Below the pieces are notes generated by a model. The model saw nothing but the letters and a program-made list of their open reading frames with translations. It was not told the DNA's origin and searched no databases. Positions 24,606 to 34,047 of a stretch of 58,869 nt of DNA are shown here, in pieces. The stretch is from Oceanospirillales bacterium (GTDB taxonomy: Bacteria > Pseudomonadota > Gammaproteobacteria > Xanthomonadales > SZUA-36): NCBI GenBank assembly GCA_003233115.1, contig QIKV01000069.1, positions 1 through 58,869 of the forward strand. Reading direction: 5' to 3'. A program made the translations under genes and the position numbers. Each line of letters begins with the position of its first letter. Within the stretch, counting starts at the first letter, position 1.

Positions 24606-26486
24606 ATGTCGCACCACTCACAATTCGAGTTATTCGGGCAGCGACGCTTCATGCCGTTTTTTATCACCCAGGCGCTGGGTGCTTTCAATGACAATATTTT
24701 CAAAAACGGTCTGGCGGCCATGCTGGTTTTTCAAAGCAGCCAACTGGCTGGCCTGAATACCAACCAGGTGGTCAACCTCAGCGCAATGGCGTTTATTCTG
24801 CCGTTCTTCCTGTTCTCCGCCCTGTTCGGCCAGTTTGCTGACAAGTATGAGAAGGCTGTGCAAATCCGCCGCATCAAGCTGTTTGAGATACTTATCATGC
24901 TGCTGGCTACCCTGGGCTTTTGGTTGGACTACCTGCCTTTGTTACTTGGCGTCCTGTTCCTGCTGGGCTTTCAATCCACCATGTTCGGCCCGATCAAGTA
25001 TGGGATCATTCCGCAGGTACTTGAGCGCCGCGAATTAGTCGGCGGCAATGCGCTGGTTGAGATGGGCACTTTCGTCGCCATCCTGGCCGGCACCATCGCC
25101 GGTCCACTGCTGATGGGCATAGAGAGCAATTGGCCTGTCTGGATAAGTGGAGCTGCGCTATTAACAGCTATTGTTGGCTATCTCTCGAGTCGCGGAATCC
25201 CGCGGGCACCGGCCGTTGCACCCGACCTGAAAATCAACTGGAATTTTGTCGCAGAAACGGTCCGCAATATCCGTTTCATCAAGGAAAACCGGGTTGTACT
25301 CAATAGTGTCTTGGGTATTTCATGGTTCTGGTTTTTTGGTGCAACTTTCCTCGTCCAGATTCCGAGCTTTTCGGAGAACGTCCTCGGCGGTGACGAAAAA
25401 CTGATGTCTACCTTGCTGGCCATGTTCATCATCGGTATCAGCACCGGTTCACTTTTATGTGAACGTTTGTCCGGTGGCCGGGTAGAGATCGGCCTGGTGC
25501 CATTTGGTGCCATTGGCCTGACCCTGTTCGGAATCGACATGTTTTTTGCCAGTCCGGCTGAGCCTGCGGTGTATGCGACTTTAAGCAGCTTCTTTGCCGT
25601 GGCGGCGAACTGGCGCATCATATTTGATCTGCTGATGATCGGTGTATTCAGCGGTTTTTTTATTGTCCCGCTCTATGCTTTGGTGCAACAGAATACAGCT
25701 CCGTCCCATCGCTCCCGGGTGATCGCCGGCAACAACATTCTCAATGCGCTGTTCATGGTGTTTTCAGCCATCTTCGCAATGCTGCTGCTGGGTAATGCCG
25801 GCTTCACTATTCCACAGCTATTTCTGGTAACCGCATTGCTAAACCTGGTCGTGACCATTTACATATTTACCGTCGTGCCCGAATTCCTGATGCGTTTCCT
25901 GGTCTGGATGCTGATACACAGCATCTACAGGGTGAAAGTGAACGGCATTGAAAACATCCCGGAAGATGGCGCGGCGATTGTGGCTGCCAACCACGTCAGT
26001 TTCGTCGATCCGCTGATTATCGGTGGCATCATCAGGCGGCCGGTGCGTTTTGTCATGTACTACAAAATTTTCCGGATACCTGTGCTCAGGTTTATTTTCA
26101 GGACGGGTAAGGCCATACCCATCGCTGCACGCCATGAAAATGCAGAAATACTTGATCAGGCTTACCAGCGTATCCACGAGACGATAAAGCATGGCCATGT
26201 TCTGGGGATATTTCCTGAGGGCAGTATCACATCAGACGGGGAGATCCATGCCTTCAAAAAAGGTGTGGAAAAAATCGTGGGCGAGCAAGCCGTTGCCGTG
26301 GTTCCCATGGCACTGTGTAATTTGTGGGGTTCTCTGTTCAGCCGGCGGGATCCGCTGCACAAACGCAGGCCGTATAAATTCCGTGCACGGATTGAATTGA
26401 GGATTGGCCGGCCGATACCGCCAGCGGAACTGACCGCCGAACGTCTGGAAAGTGATATCAGGAAGCTACGGGGGGAGGATCGTTAG
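24606..26486 (+). CDS. LplT-type MFS transporter fused to a PlsC acyltransferase domain
   Basis: In this 626-residue protein about 400 N-terminal residues are a 12-helix MFS domain of the lysophospholipid transporter type, with FITQALGAFNDNIFKNGLAA and FGPIKYGIIPQ. The C-terminal 180 residues are a 1-acylglycerol-3-phosphate acyltransferase-like domain with NHVSFVD (H463/D468) and FPEGS (from 536). Family knowledge suggests flipping and re-acylation of lysophospholipids. The third domain of full-length fusions, the AMP-forming acyl-ACP synthetase of Aas, is absent. It begins 18 bp after nupC and overlaps the convergent DUF2007 gene by 29 bp. Confidence 0.9.
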   Translation: MSHHSQFELFGQRRFMPFFITQALGAFNDNIFKNGLAAMLVFQSSQLAGLNTNQVVNLSAMAFILPFFLFSALFGQFADKYEKAVQIRRIKLFEILIMLLATLGFWLDYLPLLLGVLFLLGFQSTMFGPIKYGIIPQVLERRELVGGNALVEMGTFVAILAGTIAGPLLMGIESNWPVWISGAALLTAIVGYLSSRGIPRAPAVAPDLKINWNFVAETVRNIRFIKENRVVLNSVLGISWFWFFGATFLVQIPSFSENVLGGDEKLMSTLLAMFIIGISTGSLLCERLSGGRVEIGLVPFGAIGLTLFGIDMFFASPAEPAVYATLSSFFAVAANWRIIFDLLMIGVFSGFFIVPLYALVQQNTAPSHRSRVIAGNNILNALFMVFSAIFAMLLLGNAGFTIPQLFLVTALLNLVVTIYIFTVVPEFLMRFLVWMLIHSIYRVKVNGIENIPEDGAAIVAANHVSFVDPLIIGGIIRRPVRFVMYYKIFRIPVLRFIFRTGKAIPIAARHENAEILDQAYQRIHETIKHGHVLGIFPEGSITSDGEIHAFKKGVEKIVGEQAVAVVPMALCNLWGSLFSRRDPLHKRRPYKFRARIELRIGRPIPPAELTAERLESDIRKLRGEDR

Positions 26487-26721
26487 CTTTATTGCTGGTT
26501 CTGTTATCCTGCAAGTCCTGGATCATTTCAATCGCGCGCGGCACTTCCGCCTCATTTAATACCCATAGTTGTGGTATGACCTCCACAAAAGGCAATTCAC
26601 CGAGGCCGCCGGTACCAAACTGGTTTTTCATGAAGGTTGGAATGCCGTTGGCTTCCAAAACCGACTGGTAATAGCCGACAAGGGTAATATCAAAATCCTC
26701 GAAAACCTTGATCATCATCAT
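26458..26721 (-). CDS. DUF2007-family small protein
   Basis: The product has 87 residues from the first of three ATGs at 26721, 26718 and 26715, all close to AGGA; the open frame continues upstream but loses family similarity. The core IKVFEDFDITLVGYYQSVLE, then ANGIPTFMKNQFG and PQLWVLNEAEVPRAIEMIQDL, is the ferredoxin-like DUF2007 fold (putative signal-transducing protein). There is no signal peptide. It is convergent with the LplT-PlsC gene, overlapping its last 29 bp, which suggests tight packing rather than a shared function. Confidence 0.8.
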   Translation of the reverse strand: MMMIKVFEDFDITLVGYYQSVLEANGIPTFMKNQFGTGGLGELPFVEVIPQLWVLNEAEVPRAIEMIQDLQDNRTSNKANDPPPVAS

Positions 26722-26827
26722 TTCCTGAATATTCTGCCTGCCGCCGTCAAAAGCCATGAGTTCAAGCGTTATTTCAGCAGGATCATTAAAAACATGGCGG
26801 CTTGCCCGCCTGAAAGGATACATTACA

Positions 26828-27244
26828 ATGCGAGATACCATGAAGAAAATACGCAAGAATTCACAACAATGGCGGGAGCAACTGGACCCGGAGCAGTATC
26901 GCGTGACCCGTGAAGCCGGCACCGAGGCACCTTTCAGCGGACCATACTGCGATCAAGATGACGACGGTCACTATGAGTGTGTCTGCTGCGGGCACCTGCT
27001 GTTTGGTTCTGACAGCAAATATCATTCCGGCTGTGGCTGGCCAAGTTTCCATGGCGAACTGGATACGGCGGAAATCACCCAGCGCGTTGACAACCGTCTC
27101 GGCCGGAGCCGTATCGAGCTGCTTTGCCCGCAATGCGATGCACACCTCGGACACATCTTTGATGATGGCCCGCCACCGACCGGTCAGCGCTATTGCATCA
27201 ACTCGGCAGCACTTAAGTTTGTACCGGGAAAAATTGATTCCTGA
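26828..27244 (+). CDS. msrB: Peptide-methionine (R)-S-oxide reductase
   Basis: The protein has 138 residues from ATG 26828; ATG 26840 is an alternative with GAGA upstream. Zn-binding pairs CVCC and CPQC flank the fold; SGCGWPSF and AHLGHIFDDGP are diagnostic, and the catalytic Cys is in RYCINSAALKF. It reduces methionine-R-sulphoxide in proteins. Its stop at 27242-27244 is followed immediately by the start of the lipoprotein gene, so they are likely co-transcribed. Confidence 0.95.
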   Translation: MRDTMKKIRKNSQQWREQLDPEQYRVTREAGTEAPFSGPYCDQDDDGHYECVCCGHLLFGSDSKYHSGCGWPSFHGELDTAEITQRVDNRLGRSRIELLCPQCDAHLGHIFDDGPPPTGQRYCINSAALKFVPGKIDS

Positions 27245-27245
27245 A

Positions 27246-28355
27246 TTGCGGTCGGGGTTTGGGAGAACCTCCGCGCACCCGGCGCTGGTTGCGACCGTGC
27301 TTATGTTGCTGACCTTCAGCTTTTTTTTAACGGCCTGCTCCGGTCCGGGCTACTACATGCAGGCAATTTCCGGCCAATGGAGATTGCTGCACGCGCGTCG
27401 GGATATCCAGTCCCTGGTGGATGATCCTGCAACCAGTCCAGAACTGGTGGGGCAATTGGAAGCCGCCGGCAGGATCATTGAATTCGCAGAAAGTAAGCTG
27501 GATCTGCCTGCCGACGGCAGTTATTCCAGCTATGTTGAGATTGACGGCAACGCCCTGGTCTGGAATGTCGTTGCAACCGAAGAATTTTCTCTGCAGCCCA
27601 AAGAGTGGTGTTTCATTGTCGCAGGTTGCCTGCCCTACCGTGGATTCTTCAAACTACAAAAAGCCGAACAATCTCTGGCCAGGTTACGCAACAAGGGGTT
27701 GGATGTGTACCTTTCGCCTGCGCCGGCCTATTCAACACTGGGAAAATTCAGGGACCCCCTGCTCAGCACCATGTTCACCGGTTCCGATATCCGCATGGCT
27801 GCTTATCTGTTTCATGAACTGGCCCACCAGCGCCTGTATATAAAAGGTGATGGCGGGTTCAACGAAAGCTACGCTGCTTTCATGGAAGAAACGGGTGTAA
27901 AAATCTGGCTGGAATCCACCCATCGGCAAGCAGAACTGCAACATTGGCAGGTACTGCAATCCGCTGGCAAAGCGTTTAACTCGCTGCTCCGCGGCGTCCG
28001 TGAAGACCTGGCCGAGCTCTATCGTTCCAATAGCAGCGATGCTGAGAAACGCAGATTGAAGGCCGATATCCTGCAGGGACTGGTGCAATCGTATGATCAA
28101 CTGAGGGCAGCTAAATGGGACAATAAGGATTATTTTTCAGAATGGTTTACCGAGCCCCTGAACAATGCCAAACTGGCGCTTTACAATACCTATGAGGGTG
28201 GACAGTGTGCATTCCAGAATCTGTTCAACCAAACTGGCGGTAATATGCGTGAATTTCATCGCCTCGCTGCAAAACAGGCCAGGCTGAAAAAAGACCAACG
28301 CAGGAAATGGTTAACCCAAACGTGTACAGCCATTGCACCGGCAGGCGAATTGTGA
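27246..28355 (+). CDS. Aminopeptidase-like lipoprotein (DUF2265/PF10023 family)
   Basis: The frame is open far upstream through msrB, but the likely start is TTG 27246, just after the msrB stop, giving 369 residues. That start yields a basic-hydrophobic signal (LRSGFGRTSAHPALVATVLM) ending at the lipobox LTAC; the ATG at 27303 would leave a signal with no charge. The mature protein has the zinc-protease-like FHELAHQRLYIKGDGGFNES (HExxH-like HELAH), and a conserved YSTLGKFRDPLLSTM. The family is annotated as putative aminopeptidase. Attachment to a membrane is inferred from the lipobox. Confidence 0.8.
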   Translation: MRSGFGRTSAHPALVATVLMLLTFSFFLTACSGPGYYMQAISGQWRLLHARRDIQSLVDDPATSPELVGQLEAAGRIIEFAESKLDLPADGSYSSYVEIDGNALVWNVVATEEFSLQPKEWCFIVAGCLPYRGFFKLQKAEQSLARLRNKGLDVYLSPAPAYSTLGKFRDPLLSTMFTGSDIRMAAYLFHELAHQRLYIKGDGGFNESYAAFMEETGVKIWLESTHRQAELQHWQVLQSAGKAFNSLLRGVREDLAELYRSNSSDAEKRRLKADILQGLVQSYDQLRAAKWDNKDYFSEWFTEPLNNAKLALYNTYEGGQCAFQNLFNQTGGNMREFHRLAAKQARLKKDQRRKWLTQTCTAIAPAGEL

Positions 28356-28420
28356 CACCTTGCCCGCATACCAGTACTCCTTCAACGTGATAAATTTAAA
28401 ATCCGATCCCTTGGTACAAT

Positions 28421-30721
28421 ATGCGGGCTGACCCTGACTTAATACGGCGCCGATTTGTGATCCTGAAAAAAGCAATAATATCGATCCCGCTATTGGCCCT
28501 GACCGTTGCGCTGGCATCCAGTTGGCAAACGGCGTTTGCGGATGCCGGGGATGGCCCGGCGGCGGTGGATGGCCCCACGATGGCTTGCCCGGCGGGGATG
28601 GCTTGCCCGGCGGAGGCGGATGGCCCGGCGATGGCTTGCCCGGCACCCAGCCTGGCGCCCTTGCGGAAAAAGACACCGGATCGTAGCACTGCCCCCATTA
28701 CGCTGAAAACCAATGAATTTGATGCCGGCGATGCACAAGTAGCCGAGGCCCGGGGGAAGGTAGAGTTGCGCCGTGCCGACCAATTAATAACCACTGAAGT
28801 TTTGCGCTACGACCCCAAGACAGAAACCGTCACCATGCCGGGTAAAGTGAAGTATAAAGATTCTGTGCTACATATCAGTGGTGCCAGTGCCCAGTATAAT
28901 TTCTCCAGCGAAGGTGGCAGCTTTAACGACGTTGACTATGGTATAACCGGCTCAAGCGCAAAAGGAAGTGCCGCTGAAATAGAGGTTGATTCAGGAAATC
29001 ACTCCATACTACGTGACTTGAGATTTACCACATGCCCGGGAGTAGATCCGGAATGGGTTCTCACGGCCAAACAGCTTGAACTGGATTTTGACAAGGGTGT
29101 CGGCACAGCCAAAGGTGCCAAGCTTGAGTTTTTCGATATCCCGATCCTGTATTTACCTTATATGACATTCCCCATTGATAACCGCCGCAAAAGCGGTTTT
29201 CTCTACCCGTTCTTCAGTACGGCGAATGACAACGGATTTCAGCTCAGCTTTCCATATTACCTGAACATCGCGCCCAATCAGGATGCCACAATTACGCCGC
29301 GTTATTTCACTTATCGCGGTGCCATGTTGACAGCCGAGTACAGGTTTATTACCCGGCGAACCGGTGGTGCCCTGAATTTTGACTATTTGCCGAGTGATAA
29401 CAAGACCGGGGAACTCCGTTACCACTACCGCTTTAACCATGATGCCCGCCTCAGCAGACGCTGGGGTAGCCGCGTGCTGGTGGACAGGGTCAGTGATGAT
29501 CGGTTCTTTCAGGATTTCAGCACCAGCCTGGCGGCGGCATCACGGCAATACCTGCGCAGCAATGCCGGCATTACCGGCGGCGGCCGATACTGGACTTTTT
29601 CAGCCATTGCCGATGTTTTCCAGGTCGTTGACGAATCGGTGAGCATTACCAATGAGCCCTACAGGCGCCTTCCGCGCCTGGCCCTGGATCTTGACCGGCC
29701 ATTGGGAAACCAGGGGCTTAGATTGCAACTGGATACCGAGCTGGTCTATTTTGACCGTGACTTTGGCACCACGGGGTCGCGCCTCGACATCTACCCGCGC
29801 ATTGAGTGGAATATCGGTACCAACTGGGGATATATGCGCCCCAGCGTCGGTTACCGCTATACGTCTTATGCGCTTAACCGGCACGGCCAGCCGGGCGATA
29901 CATCACCTCAGCGCGGGACTGAAATTATCAGTTTCGATAGCGGCCTGTTCATGGAGAAAAATCGCAACAACGGGATCGTGCAGACGCTGGAACCCCGGCT
30001 GTTTTATCTGTATGTGCCATTCAAAAATCAGGATAACCTGCCAGACTTTGATTCGGCGCCATTTACATTCGGCTTTAGCCAATTGTTCCACTACAACCGG
30101 TTTACCGGTGCAGACCGGCAGTCTGATGCTAACCAGTTAACCCTGGCCCTGACGACCCGATCCATTAATCAGCGTACCGGGCAGGAATTATGGAGCCTGA
30201 GTTTCGGCCAGATCGCATACTTTGAGGGTCGGCGCGTTACGCCAGCGCTTAACACACCGCTGGATGACAGCGCCTCTCCTTTCATTGCCGAGTTTGTCCT
30301 GCATCCGACCAGGCGACTGAGTAGTCGCGTCAGCGCCCAATGGGACTGGCAAAACAGTGAACTAGACGTCGCAATACTGGGCATAACACACCGGGCGGCC
30401 AATGGTCGGCGCCTGGGTGCCGAATACCGGTTCAGGCGCGACAGCCTGGACCAGTTTGATATTCGTTATTACCAGCCGATCAATGAGCGCTGGAAAGTTT
30501 TGGGCCGGGTAAACTATTCCTTGCGGGATTCCAATTTGCTCGCTGCCGAAGCGGGTTTTGAATACAACAGTTGCTGCTGGGCCCTGCAAATGGTTGCCAA
30601 GCGTTATCTCAGAAACCGTCAGGGCGACTACCGGGATGCCATCTATGTACAGTTACTGCTCAAAGGCCTGTCGAATATCGGCCGCAGGTCCGCTCCGCTA
30701 TTTTACGACCTTGCTGACTAG
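28421..30721 (+). CDS. lptD: LPS assembly outer-membrane protein LptD with Cys-repeat N-terminus
   Basis: This 766-residue protein inserts lipopolysaccharide into the outer leaflet, together with LptE. A signal peptide (LKKAIISIPLLALTVALASS) is followed by an OstA/LptA-like jellyroll domain, with LRFTTCPGVDPEWVL, and then a large beta-barrel. The Cys in TTCPG and the pair in NSCCWAL match the positions of the disulphide-forming cysteines of E. coli LptD. Where one N-terminal Cys is expected, three MACPA units lie at residues 54-75. A GTG at 28457 is an alternative start that removes 12 residues. The gene precedes surA, its chaperone, as in E. coli. Confidence 0.95.
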   Translation: MRADPDLIRRRFVILKKAIISIPLLALTVALASSWQTAFADAGDGPAAVDGPTMACPAGMACPAEADGPAMACPAPSLAPLRKKTPDRSTAPITLKTNEFDAGDAQVAEARGKVELRRADQLITTEVLRYDPKTETVTMPGKVKYKDSVLHISGASAQYNFSSEGGSFNDVDYGITGSSAKGSAAEIEVDSGNHSILRDLRFTTCPGVDPEWVLTAKQLELDFDKGVGTAKGAKLEFFDIPILYLPYMTFPIDNRRKSGFLYPFFSTANDNGFQLSFPYYLNIAPNQDATITPRYFTYRGAMLTAEYRFITRRTGGALNFDYLPSDNKTGELRYHYRFNHDARLSRRWGSRVLVDRVSDDRFFQDFSTSLAAASRQYLRSNAGITGGGRYWTFSAIADVFQVVDESVSITNEPYRRLPRLALDLDRPLGNQGLRLQLDTELVYFDRDFGTTGSRLDIYPRIEWNIGTNWGYMRPSVGYRYTSYALNRHGQPGDTSPQRGTEIISFDSGLFMEKNRNNGIVQTLEPRLFYLYVPFKNQDNLPDFDSAPFTFGFSQLFHYNRFTGADRQSDANQLTLALTTRSINQRTGQELWSLSFGQIAYFEGRRVTPALNTPLDDSASPFIAEFVLHPTRRLSSRVSAQWDWQNSELDVAILGITHRAANGRRLGAEYRFRRDSLDQFDIRYYQPINERWKVLGRVNYSLRDSNLLAAEAGFEYNSCCWALQMVAKRYLRNRQGDYRDAIYVQLLLKGLSNIGRRSAPLFYDLAD
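28541..28653 (+). repeat. Short in-frame repeats coding DGPA and MACPA units in lptD
   Basis: ATGGCTTGCCCGGC occurs at 28580, 28598 and 28631, alternating with GATGGCCC units at about 28549, 28567 and 28619. All are in the lptD frame, so copy changes alter only the linker length and cysteine number. The stretch is GC-rich compared with the flanking gene. Confidence 0.85.
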
Positions 30722-30863
30722 TGTAGCGTCAACCCCGGGCACCCGATCATCGCAAAATGCTGATCAGAGCTTTGCTTACCACCGGTATGGGTTAAAATAG
30801 GGGGTTAGGGTTTAGCGTTTAATCGCTTAACACAAAATGACAGATTCCCGGAGACAGGTCTAT

Positions 30864-32189
30864 ATGAAATATTCGAACCAAGCCATGGGCCGGCCCATGG
30901 TGTGGCTTGCATGCATCACCCTGGTGTCAGTGCTCACACTAAACACGCTGCAAGCCCAGGCCCAGCAAGTTCAGAGCAGGCAAAAGATCGATTCCATTGT
31001 CGCCCTGGTTGATGATGACATTATTCTGCGCAGTGAACTGGACCTCGCCATCAAGGGAATCGTGGACAGGATTCGCCAGCAAGGTGGTGAGTTGCCACCT
31101 AAGCACCTGCTTGAAAAGCAGGTGCTTGAGCGCCTGATTATTCGCAGGCTGCAGTTGCAGCGGGCCTTCCAGACAGGTATACGGGTCAGCGATACCGATA
31201 TTGACCAGACCATGCTCAGGCTGGCCCAGCAGAACAATCTCAGCTTAGTGCAGATGCGCCAGGTGATCGAAGCTGACGGGGAAGATTTCGCAGAATTCCG
31301 CAAGAATATCGGTGAAGAAATGATGACTGAACGTCTGCGCCAGCGCGTGGTTAACGGCATGGATCCGATTACTGATACAGAAATAGAGATCCTGCTGGCC
31401 TCGGACAAGTTTAACAGCGGCGAATACAACATTTCCCATATCCTGATTGCGTTACCTGAAGGCGCCACGCCACAGCAGATCGCCGCGCAGGAGAGCAAGG
31501 CAAACAACGTCTACAAGCAACTGCAAGACGGGCTGGATTTCGCTTCTGCCGCCATCAGTTATTCCGATAGTCAGGAGGCACTGGAAGGCGGCCTGGTCGG
31601 CTGGCGTGACCTGAACTCAGTACCGGTAGTATTTTCCGAGGCCATCAAGAACCTGAGAGCAGGCCAGTACACCGTTCCCATCCGCAGCCCGGCCGGATTC
31701 CACATTATGCGGGTAAACGACTATCGTGACCGCAGCCAGGTAATGGCAACGGAATATCATGCCCGCCATATTATGGTTAAAGTAAATGACCTGGTTGGTC
31801 CGCGCGAAGCCATGCGGCGTATCCGCGACATACACAAGAAACTGCTAGCGGGGCAAGACTTCGAAACATTGGCCCGGGAAAATTCTGATGATAGTTCCAG
31901 CGCTAACATCGGTGGTGACATGGGCTGGTTTGCACCGCAAGCCTACGGCGAGCGCATGGAGCAAACGCTGGCCGCCATGAGTGATGGGGATATCTCTGAG
32001 CCTTTCCAGACCGAAAATGGCTGGCACATCGTCCAGCGCCTTGGAAAACGCGAGAAAGACGTGACCGATGAATCGCGCCGAAGTTCTGCCCGCAATAACC
32101 TGCGGCAACAGAAAGTGGACATCGAAATAGAACGATTCTTGCAGCGGTTGCGCGACGAGGCGTTCGTTGAAATCAGGCTGCCCAAATAA
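30864..32189 (+). CDS. surA: Periplasmic chaperone/peptidyl-prolyl isomerase SurA
   Basis: This is a 441-residue protein from ATG 30864, supported by GGAGACAGG upstream; the frame is open from 30837. A signal peptide ends in LNTLQAQAQQ, then the SurA N-domain IDSIVALVDDDIILRSELDLA and two parvulin domains, YNISHILIALPEG and YHARHIMVKVNDL. Between and after these lie GGLVGWRDL and GGDMGWFAPQ. The C-terminal helix RIERFLQRLRDEAFVEIRL type ending is present. SurA escorts barrels such as LptD to the Bam complex. Confidence 0.95.
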   Translation: MKYSNQAMGRPMVWLACITLVSVLTLNTLQAQAQQVQSRQKIDSIVALVDDDIILRSELDLAIKGIVDRIRQQGGELPPKHLLEKQVLERLIIRRLQLQRAFQTGIRVSDTDIDQTMLRLAQQNNLSLVQMRQVIEADGEDFAEFRKNIGEEMMTERLRQRVVNGMDPITDTEIEILLASDKFNSGEYNISHILIALPEGATPQQIAAQESKANNVYKQLQDGLDFASAAISYSDSQEALEGGLVGWRDLNSVPVVFSEAIKNLRAGQYTVPIRSPAGFHIMRVNDYRDRSQVMATEYHARHIMVKVNDLVGPREAMRRIRDIHKKLLAGQDFETLARENSDDSSSANIGGDMGWFAPQAYGERMEQTLAAMSDGDISEPFQTENGWHIVQRLGKREKDVTDESRRSSARNNLRQQKVDIEIERFLQRLRDEAFVEIRLPK

Positions 32190-32225
32190 GGCCTGTCGCC
32201 GGGCCCGGGCATTTGCGGACAAATC

Positions 32226-33200
32226 GTGATAAGGGATATCCCGGTGCTTGCATTGACGCCAGGCGAACCCGCGGGCATCGGGCCGGAATGCACCATTCGG
32301 CTCGCCCATGAGCACCCTGAGTTACGCTTGTTGGCGGTCGCCGATCCGCAGTTATTGGCTGCTGCGGCCAACACGCTTGGATTTGAGCTGCCGATTGTAC
32401 CCTGGCAACCAGGCGACACGGTATCAGCCGGTAAACTCCATTGTTTTCCGCAAACGCTGGTGCAACCTGCAAGGGCCGGTCAGCTAGATCCTGCAAACGC
32501 CGCATACGTAGTTTCCACACTCAAGTCAGCCGTCAGGCTGGTTCGTTCCGGCCACGCCGGCGCCCTGGTTACCGGGCCAGTGCACAAAGGCGTGATTAAC
32601 AAAGCCGGTATCGCGTTCAGCGGCCACACAGAATTGCTGGCAGAATTATCCAGCCTCAAAAAAGTCGTAATGATGCTGGCGGCAGAGCATATCCGCGTGG
32701 CGTTGGTGACAACCCACCTGCCACTGCGTGATGTACCGGACGCCATCACGCAAATTAACGTGCGCGATACCATACGCATTACTCACCATGAGCTACAACA
32801 CCGGTTTGACATTAAGGCACCCGTGCTCCAGGTACTGGGCCTGAACCCGCATGCAGGGGAAGATGGATATCTGGGCCACGAAGACCTACAGGTTATTCAA
32901 CCGGCCATCGATGATTGCAGGCACGATGGTATCAATGCTTTTGGACCGGTTCCCGCCGATACGGCCTTCACGCCTCCCAGGTTGGCAAAATGTGATGCTG
33001 TGATCGCTATGTACCACGACCAGGGCCTGCCGGTGCTGAAGCACGCAGGCTTTGGCAATGCAGTGAATATCACCCTCGGTCTGCCATTCATCCGCACGTC
33101 AGTAGACCACGGCACTGCGCTGGATATCGCCGGGCAGAATCGTGCCGATGCTTCCAGCATGGTCGTAGCTGCACTGACCGCACAGCGCATGTGCCAATAG
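32226..33200 (+). CDS. pdxA: 4-hydroxythreonine-4-phosphate dehydrogenase
   Basis: This 324-residue enzyme oxidises 4-phosphohydroxy-L-threonine in pyridoxal phosphate synthesis. Motifs include TPGEPAGIGPE near the start, VTGPVHKGVINKAGIAFSGHTE, metal-binding His in LGLNPHAGEDGYLGHED, and AMYHDQGLPVLKHAGFG. The start is a GTG at 32226, 36 bp after surA. Its position between surA and ksgA is the classic enteric order. Confidence 0.95.
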   Translation: MIRDIPVLALTPGEPAGIGPECTIRLAHEHPELRLLAVADPQLLAAAANTLGFELPIVPWQPGDTVSAGKLHCFPQTLVQPARAGQLDPANAAYVVSTLKSAVRLVRSGHAGALVTGPVHKGVINKAGIAFSGHTELLAELSSLKKVVMMLAAEHIRVALVTTHLPLRDVPDAITQINVRDTIRITHHELQHRFDIKAPVLQVLGLNPHAGEDGYLGHEDLQVIQPAIDDCRHDGINAFGPVPADTAFTPPRLAKCDAVIAMYHDQGLPVLKHAGFGNAVNITLGLPFIRTSVDHGTALDIAGQNRADASSMVVAALTAQRMCQ

Positions 33201-33224
33201 AACCTGTCCGATGAGACCCGCCAG

Positions 33225-34010
33225 ATGAATCATCGGCCACGCAAGCGGTTTGGTCAAAATTTCCTGCACGACCAGCAGGTTATTGACCGCATTATCGCCA
33301 GCATTGCCCCTCAGCCCACTGATTTGCTATTGGAAATAGGCCCAGGCCAGGCAGCTTTGACAGAACCACTGATGGCAAGCGCTGCTGAACTACATGTTTT
33401 GGAAATCGACCGGGATCTGGTCCTGCAACTAGAAAAAAAGTTTGCCCAGACCAGCAATGTTACGATCCACGCCTGCGATGTGCTGCAGGCTGATTTTTCC
33501 ATGATCTCCGACCATCGCCCTTTCCGGCTGGTCGGGAATTTGCCTTACAATATCTCCACACCGCTGATCTTTCACTTGCTACGCTGGCACAACCTGATCC
33601 GTGATATGCACTTCATGCTGCAAAAAGAAGTGGTGGACCGCATGGCGTCGGGACCGGGCAGCAAAGCTTATGGCCGCTTGTCCGTCATGACACAGTTTCG
33701 CTACAGTGTCACACCACTGTTTGAGGTGCGGGGGGAAAGTTTTATACCCGCACCCAGGGTTTGTTCCAGCGTAGTCCGTTTAGAACCGCTACAGACACCA
33801 CCCTTTGAAGTCGGGTCTGTCAACAACCTCGAACGGGTCGTCATGGCAGCTTTCTCCCAACGCCGGAAAACACTGCGCAACAGCCTCAGAAATCTTTTCA
33901 GTGCTGAACAAATACTGACCGCCGGTATCGACGCCGGGCAGCGGGCCGAACAACTCAGCCTGTCGCAATTTGCCGCGCTTGCGCGGGCACTGCCGTATGA
34001 TGCAGACTGA
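33225..34010 (+). CDS. ksgA: 16S rRNA (adenine1518-N6/adenine1519-N6)-dimethyltransferase
   Basis: This 261-residue SAM-dependent enzyme dimethylates the two adjacent adenines in the helix 45 loop of 16S rRNA. It has RKRFGQNFLHD at the N-terminus, the SAM-binding LEIGPGQAALTEPL, CDVLQADF and the catalytic NLPYNISTPL. The C-terminal domain contains FSQRRKTLRNSL. It follows pdxA after 24 bp; apaG starts 38 bp later. Confidence 0.96.
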   Translation: MNHRPRKRFGQNFLHDQQVIDRIIASIAPQPTDLLLEIGPGQAALTEPLMASAAELHVLEIDRDLVLQLEKKFAQTSNVTIHACDVLQADFSMISDHRPFRLVGNLPYNISTPLIFHLLRWHNLIRDMHFMLQKEVVDRMASGPGSKAYGRLSVMTQFRYSVTPLFEVRGESFIPAPRVCSSVVRLEPLQTPPFEVGSVNNLERVVMAAFSQRRKTLRNSLRNLFSAEQILTAGIDAGQRAEQLSLSQFAALARALPYDAD

Positions 34011-34047
34011 AAGCCTGTCAACAGGTCTTAAGTAAACGGCGGTCACA

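Noticed and set aside
26910..27245. N-terminal extension of the aminopeptidase-like gene through msrB
   Set aside because: Overlaps a well-conserved gene; the signal peptide and lipobox sit just after 27246.
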